Shown here: one piece after another, positions 40,214 to 49,461 of the stretch
Numbering within the stretch: the stretch's first letter is position 1
Layout: every line of letters starts with the position of its first letter
NCBI GenBank assembly: GCA_025998755.1
Contig: AP024674.1
Span: 1-64,000, forward strand
DNA: 64,000 nt
Source of the DNA: Armatimonadota bacterium
GTDB taxonomy: Bacteria; Armatimonadota; UBA5829; DSUL01
Direction of reading: 5' to 3'
Position numbers and translations under genes: made by a program
Notes under the pieces: model-generated
The model's input: only the letters and a program-made list of their open reading frames with translations
Database searches by the model: none
Told to the model about the DNA's origin: nothing

Positions 40214-42970
40214 ATGGAAGCGAATGTCTCCCTGACCGAGGAAATCACCGGTTCGCAGGACGTTCAGGATATGGAATCCCCGGCGCCGGGAAGATCTCAG
40301 AAGACCACAGGACTTACCTTCCGCCGCCTGTTTACGCGGGCGGGTGAGAACCCGTTCGACCAGGTGGAGTGGGACATCCGTGATGCCACCATCGCCAACG
40401 AGAAGGGCGAGGTGGTCTTCGAGCAGAAGGGCGTGGAGGTCCCCAAGTCTTGGAGCCAGATGGCCACGAATGTGGTCGTCTCCAAGTACTTCCGTGGCAC
40501 TCTGGGGACGCCGGAGCGCGAGTACAGCGTGCGCCAGCTGATCGGCCGGGTGGTGGACACCATGACCGCCTGGGGCGAGAAGGGCGGTTATTTCGCCACG
40601 GAGGCCGACCGCGACGCCTTCCACGATGAGCTGACCTATCTGCTGCTCCACCAGATGATGTCGTTCAACTCGCCGGTGTGGTTCAACTGCGGCGTGGAGG
40701 AGCGGCCGCAGTGTTCGGCGTGCTTCATTAACTCGGTGGAGGACACCATGTCCAGCATCCTGGATCTGGCCAAGACCGAGGGGATGCTGTTCAAGTGGGG
40801 CTCCGGCACCGGCACCAACTTCTCCACCATCCGGTCCAGCCGGGAGAGGTTGGCCGGCGGCGGAACGGCAAGCGGTCCCGTCTCTTTCATGCGGGGATAT
40901 GACTCCTTCGCGGGTGTCATCAAGTCCGGAGGCAAGACGCGCCGCGCCGCCAAGATGGTCATCCTGAACGCCGATCACCCGGACATCATGGAGTTCATCC
41001 GGTGCAAGGCGGAAGAGGAGAAGAAGGCCTGGGCGCTCATCGAGGCCGGGTATGACGGCGGCTTCAACGTTCCTGGAGGCGCTTACGACTCCGTCCAGTT
41101 CCAGAACGCAAATCACAGCGTCCGCGTCACGGATGAGTTCATGGAGAAGGCGCTCAAGGGAGAGAAGTGGCAGACGCGCGCGATCACCACGGGCGAGGTT
41201 CTGGGTGAGTACAACGCCGCGGACATGCTGCGAGAGATCGCCGAGGCGGCCTGGGTGTGTGGAGATCCGGGGCTGCAGTTCGACACCACCATCAATGTGT
41301 GGCACACCTGCAAGAATACGGCGCGCATCAATGCGTCGAATCCCTGCAGCGAGTATATGTTTCTGGACGATTCCGCATGCAACCTGGCCAGCCTGAACAT
41401 TATGAAATTCCGGCTGCCGGACGGAAGCCTGGACCTTGAGAGCTTCCGGCATGCGGTGCGGGTGACCATCACTGCCCAGGAGATCATCGTTTCCAATGCC
41501 AGCTATCCCACCGCGGCCATTGACCGGAACTCTCACGACTTCCGGCCACTGGGCCTGGGATACGCCAACCTCGGCGCATACCTGATGTCCATAGGGCTGC
41601 CCTATGACAGCGAGGAGGCGCGCGCGCACGCTGCAGCCATCACGGCGTTGATGTGCGGCGAGGCCTACGCCCAGTCCGCGCGCATCGCATCCAGTCTTGG
41701 GCCGTTCCGCTATTTCGAGAAGAACCGCAAGCCCATGCTGGAGGTCATGCGGATGCACCGTGCGGCCGCCGAGCGCATCAGTCCAGAGCTCACGCCTCCC
41801 GCCCTCCGTGACGCGGCGATCAAGGCGTGGGATGAGGCTGTGGACATGGGAGAGCGCTTCGGTTACCGTAACGCGCAGGCCACGGTGCTCGCGCCCACCG
41901 GAACCATCGGCTTCATGATGGATTGCGACACCACCGGCATCGAGCCGGACATCGCGCTGGTGAAGTACAAGAAACTGGTGGGCGGCGGGATGCTAAAGAT
42001 CGTGAACAGCACCGTACCGATGGCGCTGGAGCGACTGGGATACTCACCGGAAGAGATCCGGGAGATCGTCCAATACATCGACGCCAACGACACCATCGAG
42101 GGCGCGCCGTACCTGAAGGATGAGCATCTGCCCGTCTTCGATTGCGCCTTCCGGCCGTTCAACGGCAGCCGCAGCATTCATTACATGGGGCACATCCGGA
42201 TGATGGCGGCCGTGCAGCCGTTCCTCTCCGGAGCGATCTCCAAGACGGTCAACCTTCCGAACGACGCCACGCCGGAGGACATCCGGCAGGCGTATATCGA
42301 GGCCTGGCGGCTGGGGCTGAAGGCGGTGGCCGTGTACCGTGATGGGTCCAAGCGCACCCAGCCGTTGAACACCTCTCTGAACGCTGGTAAGGAAGAGGCC
42401 GGGGAGCGCAAAGCCTACCGGCGCCGCCTGCCGGATGAGCGCCAGGCCATCACCCACAAGTTCGATGTGGCCGGCCACGAAGGCTATATCACGGTGGGGA
42501 TGTATGAGGACGGCCAGCCTGGCGAGATCTTCCTGGTGATGGCCAAGGAGGGAAGCACCATTTCCGGGCTGATGGACTCGTTCGCCACGGCCGTATCTCT
42601 GGCCCTGCAGTACGGCGTCCCTCTTAAGGACATGGTGCACAAGTTCGGGCACATGCGGTTCGAGCCGGCTGGCATGACCGCCAACCCGGAGATCCCCATC
42701 GCGAAGTCCATTGTGGACTACATCTTCCGGTGGCTGGGATCCAAGTTCCTCACACCGGAGGAAAGAGAGGCCATCGGTGTGCAGCAGCGGCCGGCGCTCT
42801 CCAACGGGACGGCTACAGCCAAGCCTCTGGCAGCGGCCGTGCGGGAGCAACCGGGAGGGGTGTTGCAGCAGCAGGATGCTCCGCCCTGTCCGGAGTGCGG
42901 GGCCATCATGATGCGCAGCGGGAGCTGCTACCGTTGCGCCAACTGCGGCACACAGAACGGGTGTTCGTAG
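40214..42970 (+). CDS. nrdJ: Adenosylcobalamin-dependent ribonucleoside-diphosphate reductase (class II)
   Basis: A 918-residue class II reductase that makes deoxyribonucleotides with B12 and needs no oxygen. The substrate/radical region shows FNSPVWFNCGV, ARINASNPCSEYMFLDD (the NPCSE active-site cysteine) and ATVLAPTGTIGFMMDCDTTG. The C-terminus carries a CPECG...CYRCANCG zinc-ribbon tail with redox cysteines, typical of NrdJ. The ATG at 40214 fits AAGGG upstream; in-frame upstream codons lie in the hairpin leader. Paired NrdR boxes control transcription. No other reductase is in the window. Confidence 0.96.
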   Translation: MEANVSLTEEITGSQDVQDMESPAPGRSQKTTGLTFRRLFTRAGENPFDQVEWDIRDATIANEKGEVVFEQKGVEVPKSWSQMATNVVVSKYFRGTLGTPEREYSVRQLIGRVVDTMTAWGEKGGYFATEADRDAFHDELTYLLLHQMMSFNSPVWFNCGVEERPQCSACFINSVEDTMSSILDLAKTEGMLFKWGSGTGTNFSTIRSSRERLAGGGTASGPVSFMRGYDSFAGVIKSGGKTRRAAKMVILNADHPDIMEFIRCKAEEEKKAWALIEAGYDGGFNVPGGAYDSVQFQNANHSVRVTDEFMEKALKGEKWQTRAITTGEVLGEYNAADMLREIAEAAWVCGDPGLQFDTTINVWHTCKNTARINASNPCSEYMFLDDSACNLASLNIMKFRLPDGSLDLESFRHAVRVTITAQEIIVSNASYPTAAIDRNSHDFRPLGLGYANLGAYLMSIGLPYDSEEARAHAAAITALMCGEAYAQSARIASSLGPFRYFEKNRKPMLEVMRMHRAAAERISPELTPPALRDAAIKAWDEAVDMGERFGYRNAQATVLAPTGTIGFMMDCDTTGIEPDIALVKYKKLVGGGMLKIVNSTVPMALERLGYSPEEIREIVQYIDANDTIEGAPYLKDEHLPVFDCAFRPFNGSRSIHYMGHIRMMAAVQPFLSGAISKTVNLPNDATPEDIRQAYIEAWRLGLKAVAVYRDGSKRTQPLNTSLNAGKEEAGERKAYRRRLPDERQAITHKFDVAGHEGYITVGMYEDGQPGEIFLVMAKEGSTISGLMDSFATAVSLALQYGVPLKDMVHKFGHMRFEPAGMTANPEIPIAKSIVDYIFRWLGSKFLTPEEREAIGVQQRPALSNGTATAKPLAAAVREQPGGVLQQQDAPPCPECGAIMMRSGSCYRCANCGTQNGCS

Positions 42971-43320
42971 GGATGCTCACGGTATCCCTGCGAAAACAGG
43001 AGGGGGCCATGGAAGGCGGGAAGCGCGCCCGCAGTTCCCGCTGACGGACGCGCTCGGTCACCCCTTCTTCTGCAACGGAGAGAGCGGGGAGCGGCATGGA
43101 TGCCGCTCCCCGTGCCTTTCTACAGGCCTGAACCCGACTCAGGAAAGGAGGATGACAGACGAGCTACCGAAACTCGCTACGACACTGTTATCGGCCGCCG
43201 TCTGCCGGATCCTCAGGGTTTCGGCGCAAAAAGATGCGAGGCTATTCTACCAGCCTTTTGCGACCTTTGCACGGTTTTCCGGGCGCTGTCGATGCTGTTC
43301 TCGTTGGGAAGGAAAAAGCC
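42971..43320. other. Intergenic region between nrdJ and a large secreted protein gene
   Basis: Besides the nrdJ terminator this 350-base stretch holds only short open frames. An 11-codon frame at 43010 follows AGGAGGGGG, and a frame at 43152 has a ribosome binding site too close to its ATG. I see no convincing gene. Confidence 0.5.
43086..43111 (+). terminator. Terminator hairpin of nrdJ
   Basis: GGGGAGCGGC (43086-43095) and GCCGCTCCCC (43102-43111) form a perfect 10-bp stem with a 6-base loop, followed by GTGCCTTTC. The T-run is weak. Confidence 0.65.
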
Positions 43321-46300
43321 TTATTCTCCCGCCAGCTTCCGGATCCCGCCTGCGACAGGCAAGACCAGCCGCCGGTAGGCTGTCCCTGTGGTCTGGATGC
43401 TGCTTATCCCCGTCACGGCCACTGTGTCGCCGGTCTGGAGCGCGCTTGGAGCGGCCTCTATGCGGACGCCCGGCGTCGGTAAGCCACTCTCCTGCAGTCC
43501 CGCGCCGTCGTCAATGACAAAGAAGTCCTCTACGATCCCGGTCACTCGGCCGTAGACCGTCACCAGCAGGCCAACGTTGTTTGGGCCTAAGGCGCCGGGG
43601 ACTCCCGGGGTGTAGGCGTTCAGCTCCGTGCCGCCCAGTGCCCGGTTGCCCATGATGAGGGGCTCCGGCGGAGTTCCCGCGGTGACAGAGGCGATCTCCG
43701 CCGCTTCCAACCGCCGCTCTCCTCCGGCTGTGGCAAGCAGGCCTGTAAGAGTCACCCTGTTGCCAGGGTTAATGTTTGTAGAATCCTCAACGCGAATTCC
43801 TGAACTCCTGTCTGGCTCCTGAATCCAGAACGCAGATCCGATGCGCGCCGACGCGATCTTCTCGGTCAGACGGACTGCTGTCCCGTTCGGATAGCTCTTG
43901 GCCTGCGCAATGGTCAGAGCCTGGCGGGCAGGACGGATGCCGTCGCTGGTGGCCACTGCCGAATCCAGCCCTGCTCCATTCCTCGCGATGACGCTGGCGT
44001 AATAGACCTGCCCGAAGGACAGGTTCAGTCCCGTCCTTGTGATCTGGGTGGCCAGTCCGGCATCCGTCCACGGCACGACATCCGCAGCCCCGGGTGAGGT
44101 CCCGATGGCGTAGCGGTATCCGGCGATGCCGCTCTCGGGGTCGCTGGATGACCAGGAAAACGATAGCTGAGTGGTGCTGAGCGTGTAGGCGCCCTCGTCC
44201 GTGACCACGGGAGTGGCGGGCGGAGTGGTGTCCGGCGGGGCATCCTCGGTCAGGATGCAGTCATCCACTCCGTAGAGATGCCACTGTCCCCCCCGGCCGC
44301 GCATCTGGATGAATACCGTTATGGCGCTGGATGCCGCCACAGCGCTGGTCCCGATGGTGGTATAGCGAAGATGGCTATACATATTCGGTGTCCACTGCAC
44401 ATTGGCGGAATCCGGGTTCGTGCCGCCGTAGGGGTCTATGCCGATCCGGATCTGGTCCAGCCGCCCGCTGTTGTGCCAGACGTCGTATTTCCAGGTGTCG
44501 TTCTCCCGCATCCACGAAGTGACCGCGCAGGTGAAGTTATAGCGTTTCCCGGGTGTTACACCCGTCACCCGCTGCCACACGCGGGCATCCACATCGCCAC
44601 CGTTGATGGCTCCCTGCAGGAACCAGTTCCCATGGTAGGGCGGAAGACCCCAGAACCAGCTGCCATCCGCTGCTCCGATGTCCATTCCGGTGTAGCTCCA
44701 GCCGGGAACGGGCTTGCGGGGGCTCGCGCCGCTGCCTTCCTCGAAGGAGGGGTTTGCCAGTAGGTTCGGCTTCGGACCATCTATGGTGCAGGTCACAAAG
44801 TCGCGGCTGACGGCCGGGCGGGCTCCAGCGGCTGCGCTGGAGACCCGCACATGATACATGGTGTTCGGAGCAATTCCGGTCACGGTCACCAAGTGACTGG
44901 TCACCTGTGCGCTGTCGGTCACCTGCCCGGTGTACGGACCGTGCCAGGCAGCAAACTCCACCTTGCTGTTTGATGGAACGTTCGTGGTCCAGCGGACCGT
45001 AATCGCGTTGGCGGCGCGATCGGCGCGCGTAACCGTTGGGCCGCTGGTGATCTGCACCTTCGGCATGGTGGCGCTGCCAGGGCTTTCTTCTTCCATAATG
45101 GTGCCGGCCAGATCTATTCCGGGCTGCGCGGCACGGTTTACATAGGCCTGACCGCCGCCGTAGACGTTGTAGGGGTTCGTGTAGACCGTTCCTACGGTCC
45201 CTCCACCCTCACGGGTGATCTCCAGATAGTAAGTGTTGCCGGGCGTCAGCGGGCATTCGCCCGGTCCCCAGGTCCACATTACCTCGGGGTCTCCCCAGCG
45301 CATGAGCCGGGAGACCTTGGGTGTTCCGATGACACTGCCCCCAACCGCATCGTAAGGAGTGGCCCGGTAGTAGTTGGACCCGTCCGGGATCCAGGCGCAA
45401 CAGCTAATAAGGCTTGTGCCCCGCGCGGTGAACGTCTGTCCCACCGAGTTCACTCCGGAGATACTCGTGCCGCCGGAGCGCAGGAACATATTCGTCAAAA
45501 CCCCGTCGTCGTCGGAGCAAATGGTCAGTCCCAGGTCGCGGTCCGGCGCCCAGAGAGCTCCGTCGCGGTAAGCTGCTCCCTCCGGAGCCGGGTCCGACAT
45601 GTCCGGGATGGGCTCGTTGACGCACAGCACAGGTGACTGTCCTGCGGGGGCTTTGATCTTCACGTAGTAGATCTCCCCGGGAATGGTGGGCACCTCTCCT
45701 CCGTTCCAGATAATGCGGGTATCGCCCAACCCCCCGCCCATGTTGAAAGTGCGCGCCGGTCCCACCTGAGGGCCGGTCGGGCCGCCCCGGTGGATGCTGA
45801 TAGTGCAGCCGTTGATGGAGCTTGCGGCATTCCTGAGAACCACCATCACCACAGAGGAACCGGTGGCCGCGAAGGTCTGCCCGAACTCGTTGTGATTGGT
45901 GGCCCAGGTCGGCGCGTAGCTCCACATGGTTGCGTTCAGCCGCAGGAACAGAGGCGCGGGCGAGCCTGACAGGTTCTGGTTGAACAGGAATGTGGAGCGC
46001 CACCACGTATCCCACGTCGCGATGGTGTAGTTGCCCGCATACTGTCCAGGCTTTCGGAAGTAGCCGAAGATGCCCCACCAGTAGTTGTCGGCATAGTTCT
46101 CTGTGTTGGTAACAAGTCCGGGAACCGAGCTGCCGACGATGTTCCCGGACACGCCGAATTCATACATGCCGGTGCCATGCACCCCGCTAGCCCGAGGATG
46201 TGGGGCATACCAGTTGGGGTCCAGGACGAAACCCTGGATGGTGGTGGTCTGGCAAAAGGCCGGAGCTGCCACCATCGCGCCCAGAAGGAGCGCAAGTGCG

Positions 46301-46326
46301 CTCCGCATCAGGTGAGCGGCCTTCAT
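43321..46326 (-). CDS. Large secreted multidomain protein with fibronectin type III-like domains
   Basis: A 1001-residue exported protein with a signal peptide (LMRSALALLLGAMVAAPAFCQ). The first 400 residues hold repeated jelly-roll-like segments with GQTFAATGSS and GQTFTARGTS. A fibronectin-III-like module follows (ITSGPTVTRADRAANAITVRW), then a carbohydrate-binding-like part opening NLLANPSFEEGSG. A second Fn3-like part comes next, and the last 180 residues form an OB-like domain (TGLLATAGGERRLEAAEIASV). It is probably an extracellular adhesin or polysaccharide-binding protein. No catalytic motif is seen. AGGGGG lies about 12 bases upstream of the ATG. Confidence 0.8.
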   Translation of the reverse strand: MKAAHLMRSALALLLGAMVAAPAFCQTTTIQGFVLDPNWYAPHPRASGVHGTGMYEFGVSGNIVGSSVPGLVTNTENYADNYWWGIFGYFRKPGQYAGNYTIATWDTWWRSTFLFNQNLSGSPAPLFLRLNATMWSYAPTWATNHNEFGQTFAATGSSVVMVVLRNAASSINGCTISIHRGGPTGPQVGPARTFNMGGGLGDTRIIWNGGEVPTIPGEIYYVKIKAPAGQSPVLCVNEPIPDMSDPAPEGAAYRDGALWAPDRDLGLTICSDDDGVLTNMFLRSGGTSISGVNSVGQTFTARGTSLISCCAWIPDGSNYYRATPYDAVGGSVIGTPKVSRLMRWGDPEVMWTWGPGECPLTPGNTYYLEITREGGGTVGTVYTNPYNVYGGGQAYVNRAAQPGIDLAGTIMEEESPGSATMPKVQITSGPTVTRADRAANAITVRWTTNVPSNSKVEFAAWHGPYTGQVTDSAQVTSHLVTVTGIAPNTMYHVRVSSAAAGARPAVSRDFVTCTIDGPKPNLLANPSFEEGSGASPRKPVPGWSYTGMDIGAADGSWFWGLPPYHGNWFLQGAINGGDVDARVWQRVTGVTPGKRYNFTCAVTSWMRENDTWKYDVWHNSGRLDQIRIGIDPYGGTNPDSANVQWTPNMYSHLRYTTIGTSAVAASSAITVFIQMRGRGGQWHLYGVDDCILTEDAPPDTTPPATPVVTDEGAYTLSTTQLSFSWSSSDPESGIAGYRYAIGTSPGAADVVPWTDAGLATQITRTGLNLSFGQVYYASVIARNGAGLDSAVATSDGIRPARQALTIAQAKSYPNGTAVRLTEKIASARIGSAFWIQEPDRSSGIRVEDSTNINPGNRVTLTGLLATAGGERRLEAAEIASVTAGTPPEPLIMGNRALGGTELNAYTPGVPGALGPNNVGLLVTVYGRVTGIVEDFFVIDDGAGLQESGLPTPGVRIEAAPSALQTGDTVAVTGISSIQTTGTAYRRLVLPVAGGIRKLAGE

Positions 46327-46670
46327 CGTATTCGAAATCCCCCTTCTTCCGGTCCTGACCCGTTTCAGCCGGACCGTGCAGGCTGCGAAAGCAACGTGCG
46401 CCCCTTGGACTGTCTCTCATCCGTGCGCGCATGCTTCGCGAAGGTGCTCGCAAGGGCCTTGTTCCACAGACGGCGCATCTTCCGCGCCGACGCCCTCGAG
46501 CAAGTCGCTACGAGTTCAGTATACGGCCCCGCCTCCGCCCGCACAAGGGGCACCTTGGGGGAACATCCTTTCCACCTCCGCACCGTACCTGCTGCAGCGA
46601 CGTTTGTCGAGAACTCGAAGCCCAAACATTGCCGCGCCTTCGTCCCCCGGGGGCGCCCACTCTTTTGCGC
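46327..46670. other. Gene-poor intergenic DNA
   Basis: About 340 bases upstream of the secreted-protein gene. The open frames here are short or overlap one another and lack ribosome binding sites or recognisable motifs. No RNA gene is evident. The right-hand part leads into palindromic repeats. Confidence 0.4.
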
Positions 46671-46710
46671 TGGTCGAGTAGCGCGCGGTAAGCCGCGCGT
46701 ATCGACACCA
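46671..46710. repeat. Palindromic element 1
   Basis: TGGTCGAGTAGCGCGCGG, TAAG, then CCGCGCGTATCGACACCA form a long imperfect dyad (46671-46710), with a 7-bp core CGCGCGG/CCGCGCG and outer TCGA arms. It resembles dispersed palindromic repeats common in high-GC genomes. Confidence 0.5.
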
Positions 46711-46725
46711 TTCCCGCTTTGTGCC

Positions 46726-46768
46726 GGTGGTTTCGACACGCCCGGCTGTACCGGTCGACTCAACCACC
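46726..46768. repeat. Palindromic element 2
   Basis: GGTGGTTTCGAC (46726-46737) faces GTCGA...AACCACC (46754-46768), giving 7-bp plus 5-bp paired arms around a central loop. It lies 15 bases after element 1 and could be part of the same composite repeat. Confidence 0.5.
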
Positions 46769-46850
46769 GTAGGGGGAAATTCCGTTGACGGCGTGGCATG
46801 AGGGCGACTCTGCAACAAGCTGTCCTGCCGTTTTGCGAATTGCGCGGTGG

Positions 46851-46859
46851 TGGTATAAT
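46851..46859 (+). promoter_or_regulatory. Extended -10 promoter of the FmdB-like gene
   Basis: TGGTATAAT is a perfect extended -10 (TGn plus TATAAT), 74 bases before the zinc-ribbon gene. No clear -35 is seen, which is tolerated by extended -10 promoters. Confidence 0.6.
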
Positions 46860-46932
46860 CCCTGCGGGAAGGCCGCCGAACTCCCCGGCGGCGCACTAGC
46901 AACACCTTCAAAGAGAGGGTCCAGACACGCGA

Positions 46933-47205
46933 ATGCCTACGTACGTCTACCAGTGCAGAGCCTGCTCCGAGCAGACCGAGCTTGTCCAGAAGATGACTGA
47001 CCCGCCGCTGACGGAATGTCCGGCGTGCGGCGGCGAGGTCCGCAAGCTGCTTTTCGCTCCCGGCATCGTTTTCAAGGGCCCCGGTTTCCATGTCAACGAC
47101 TATCGAAAGCCCGAGCCGGGCAAAAACGGCGGCTCGAACGGCTCGGAGAAGAGCGGAACGGAAAGTGAAAGCTCCGCCAAGAAGACGGAGCCTGCCGCAG
47201 TCTAG
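46933..47205 (+). CDS. FmdB-family zinc ribbon protein
   Basis: A 90-residue protein beginning MPTYVYQCRACSEQTELVQKM. Cys8, Cys11, Cys29 and Cys32 (TECPACGG) form a zinc ribbon typical of the FmdB family of putative regulatory proteins. The last 40 residues are low-complexity, rich in Gly, Ser, Lys and Glu. AGAGAGGG lies about 10 bases upstream of the ATG. It is a single-gene unit with its own extended -10 promoter and a terminator. Small FmdB proteins are widespread and their role is poorly known. Confidence 0.88.
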   Translation: MPTYVYQCRACSEQTELVQKMTDPPLTECPACGGEVRKLLFAPGIVFKGPGFHVNDYRKPEPGKNGGSNGSEKSGTESESSAKKTEPAAV

Positions 47206-47240
47206 TCAATCCGTTCCCCCCAGGCCAAGCATTAGCGGAA

Positions 47241-47266
47241 AAAGGGCGGCCTTCGAGCCGCCCTTT
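47241..47266. terminator. Bidirectional terminator
   Basis: AAAGGGCGGC (47241-47250) and GCCGCCCTTT (47257-47266) form a perfect 10-bp stem with loop CTTCGA. A-rich and T-rich flanks occur on both sides. It separates the convergent FmdB-like and secreted-protein genes and can serve both. Confidence 0.8.
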
Positions 47267-47295
47267 CATTATCTGCCGCTATTCCTGTCCTGGCC

Positions 47296-49329
47296 TCAAC
47301 CCTCGACGGTGTCAGCCGGAACCACACTTCTGCTGAATGCGACGCAACGGCTGCGGCTGTCCCAGCGAACGGTAAGGCCAAACGCCTTGGCCAGCGCGCC
47401 GGCCGGCAGGATAGCCCGGTCGCGTACCAGCATGGCCTCGCCGGGATAGACCTGGCCCCCGATGCGGATGGTCCCGCTCTTCAGATCCGCAGTCAGTTCG
47501 CGTCCGTCCAGAGAGGCGCTGGCCGTTTTGGTGGCGTGATCGTATGACACCCGGCCGCCCAATCCTTCCACCACATGGCGCAGGTGCACCAGCGAAGCGC
47601 CTTCCTGAATCAGCGGTTTCTGCTCCGTAAAGCTCCGAATGCTAACCCGCCGGGTCTCGGGGACAGGGAGGGTGGGGCGCATCGCCGGCAGCGTCTCTTT
47701 CCATGCCGGGGCGGCCGCCATCTTCACAAACGGCGGTTCGGACAGTCGCTCCTGCGGAACGGATCCGACCGGCTCCTCCTGCGTCACTTGCATCACCGGG
47801 GCGGCGGGTTCTGCGAGCTGCTGGCCACTCGTGCTTCTTGCGATGGCCGGCGCTTGCACGAACGGAGACGGTCCCGCCGGGCCAGCCTCCTGGACGCTTG
47901 CTTCCGGCTGGACGGTGGCTACCTTCTGTGCCGAATCTTCGTCCGGCGGAGCTGTTGGGACCGGCAGCCGCGGCGGCACGTCCGCGAGAGCCATTACCAC
48001 CGGCTGAGCGGGTTCACGGACTGGCGCAATGGCGGGGGTGTTCACCGCCTGCGGATCGGCCGGAGGGGAAGAGACCGGTTCTGGGCTCGACTTCGGGGCA
48101 GCAGCGGCTTGAGCCGGCTGTGCCGGAACGGGGGGCGCCGGCTCGAAGCTCTGCACCGTCCTTACGGGCTCCGGCTGCCTTCCTGTCCATTGGGGCGATC
48201 CCGCCGTGGCAGGAGCCGCATCCGGCGCCGATGCATCCGGCTGAATCTCCACCACAGGCACGCTCGGAACGGCCGGTACGGTTCCGGTGGCTGCTGCGAC
48301 GGCAGGATTGGCGGGGTTCAATACCGGCTCCCGCGATGCGATGTCCACCGCAGCCGAGGATACGGGTTCTGAAGGTTCGATTACGGTCCGGGCAGCGGAG
48401 GCCGGCTGTGAAGAGGTTTTTTCTGGAGCCGGGCTTCTCATTACGGGCGCTGGTTCGGGACGGACCGGACGGGACACGGCAACCTCCGGAGCACGGGCGG
48501 CCGCCGCGCGAGCGGAGGATCCCTTCTGTTCCGGAGCAGGGGCCGCCGGGATCGGGACCGCAGGTGGCATCGTTATGCGAGCCGGAGCCTCGGGCTGAGC
48601 GGAACGCGTCAGCCCGGCCACCTCGCGCACCAGCGCCGGACCACGCTCCACATTGATTCGCGCCGCGGTCCTGGCCAGCACTTCCTGATTGCTGTTGCGT
48701 GCCTCGGCCTCGACGAGATGCGTGCCTTCCGTCAGTTTCTGCGTGTCCAGTTCGTAGCTGAACGGCTGCCGGTTGCTGATATATTTCAGAGTCCTGTCCA
48801 CGTAGATGGCGATGAACGGGCTCTCACCAAGCGAACGGTCCGAAGCAATGTTGATCACCTTGATGCCGCTGACACGTTCCCCGTCCCTCAGGTTGAGGAA
48901 ACGGATGGGGTCCGAGGCGCGGGGCGGGGTGGGTGCGGGAAGACCCGGCGACGAATCGCCTGAATTCCTCACACGCACCTTTGTATAGGATTTGCCGACA
49001 AGCTTGTCCTTGCTGTAAAGGTAAACCGAGAGCCCGTGCGCTCCGTCCGTAAACCGGGTGCTGTCCCAAAGAAACGATATGACTCCTCGGTCCTGCCCGG
49101 CCTCCACTGCTTTGGAGGCGTAGAGCGTCCCGTCAACGTGGAGAGCTGCAGCCGTTACCGGCTGCGAGGCGCTGGACTCAAAGCCCACAGAGACCTCCAC
49201 AGAGCCGCTGACAGTCGAGTCACCCTTCGGCGCCAGCAGCCGGGCTGTGGCCGCTACGACGGGCAGCCCGCCATAGCCCAAAAACATCACAACCACAAGC
49301 GCCGATGCCAGAATCCTTCGCCACTTCAT
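47296..49329 (-). CDS. Secreted Pro/Ala-rich protein with Ig-like and copper amine oxidase N-terminal-like domains
   Basis: A 677-residue exported protein. After a signal peptide (RRILASALVVVMFLGYGGLPVVAA) come two Ig-like modules (about residues 28-120 and 140-225). A disordered linker of over 300 residues rich in Pro, Ala, Val and Ser follows. The last 110 residues form a copper amine oxidase N-terminal-like domain (LVHLRHVVEGLGGRVSYD and LPAGALAKAFGLTVRWD), a module of many Gram-positive-type envelope proteins. A cell-wall spanning or anchoring role is likely. The ATG at 49329 starts the signal peptide; the upstream ATG adds 10 residues. Confidence 0.78.
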   Translation of the reverse strand: MKWRRILASALVVVMFLGYGGLPVVAATARLLAPKGDSTVSGSVEVSVGFESSASQPVTAAALHVDGTLYASKAVEAGQDRGVISFLWDSTRFTDGAHGLSVYLYSKDKLVGKSYTKVRVRNSGDSSPGLPAPTPPRASDPIRFLNLRDGERVSGIKVINIASDRSLGESPFIAIYVDRTLKYISNRQPFSYELDTQKLTEGTHLVEAEARNSNQEVLARTAARINVERGPALVREVAGLTRSAQPEAPARITMPPAVPIPAAPAPEQKGSSARAAAARAPEVAVSRPVRPEPAPVMRSPAPEKTSSQPASAARTVIEPSEPVSSAAVDIASREPVLNPANPAVAAATGTVPAVPSVPVVEIQPDASAPDAAPATAGSPQWTGRQPEPVRTVQSFEPAPPVPAQPAQAAAAPKSSPEPVSSPPADPQAVNTPAIAPVREPAQPVVMALADVPPRLPVPTAPPDEDSAQKVATVQPEASVQEAGPAGPSPFVQAPAIARSTSGQQLAEPAAPVMQVTQEEPVGSVPQERLSEPPFVKMAAAPAWKETLPAMRPTLPVPETRRVSIRSFTEQKPLIQEGASLVHLRHVVEGLGGRVSYDHATKTASASLDGRELTADLKSGTIRIGGQVYPGEAMLVRDRAILPAGALAKAFGLTVRWDSRSRCVAFSRSVVPADTVEG

Positions 49330-49461
49330 TTCTGTGTTCACATCCCGTTCCGCCCGCATTCCAGGCCGGGTTCAGGATACAGCGACCGTTTGCTCGTGTC
49401 AAGACTGCCCTGCAGCCCGAGCTCCGCTTGCCAGACCAGCATTGCTATCAACGTGGAGTTT

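Noticed and set aside
43010-43045. 11-codon open frame after a good ribosome binding site
   Set aside because: Too short to support without conservation; it lies between nrdJ and its terminator.
43152-43517. Small gene on the plus strand after nrdJ
   Set aside because: GGAGG abuts the ATG with no spacing, the product is Arg/Cys/Pro-rich noise, and the frame overlaps a well-supported gene on the other strand.
46365-46799. 144-residue minus-strand frame in the intergenic gap
   Set aside because: It runs through both palindromic elements, lacks a ribosome binding site and has biased, low-complexity composition.
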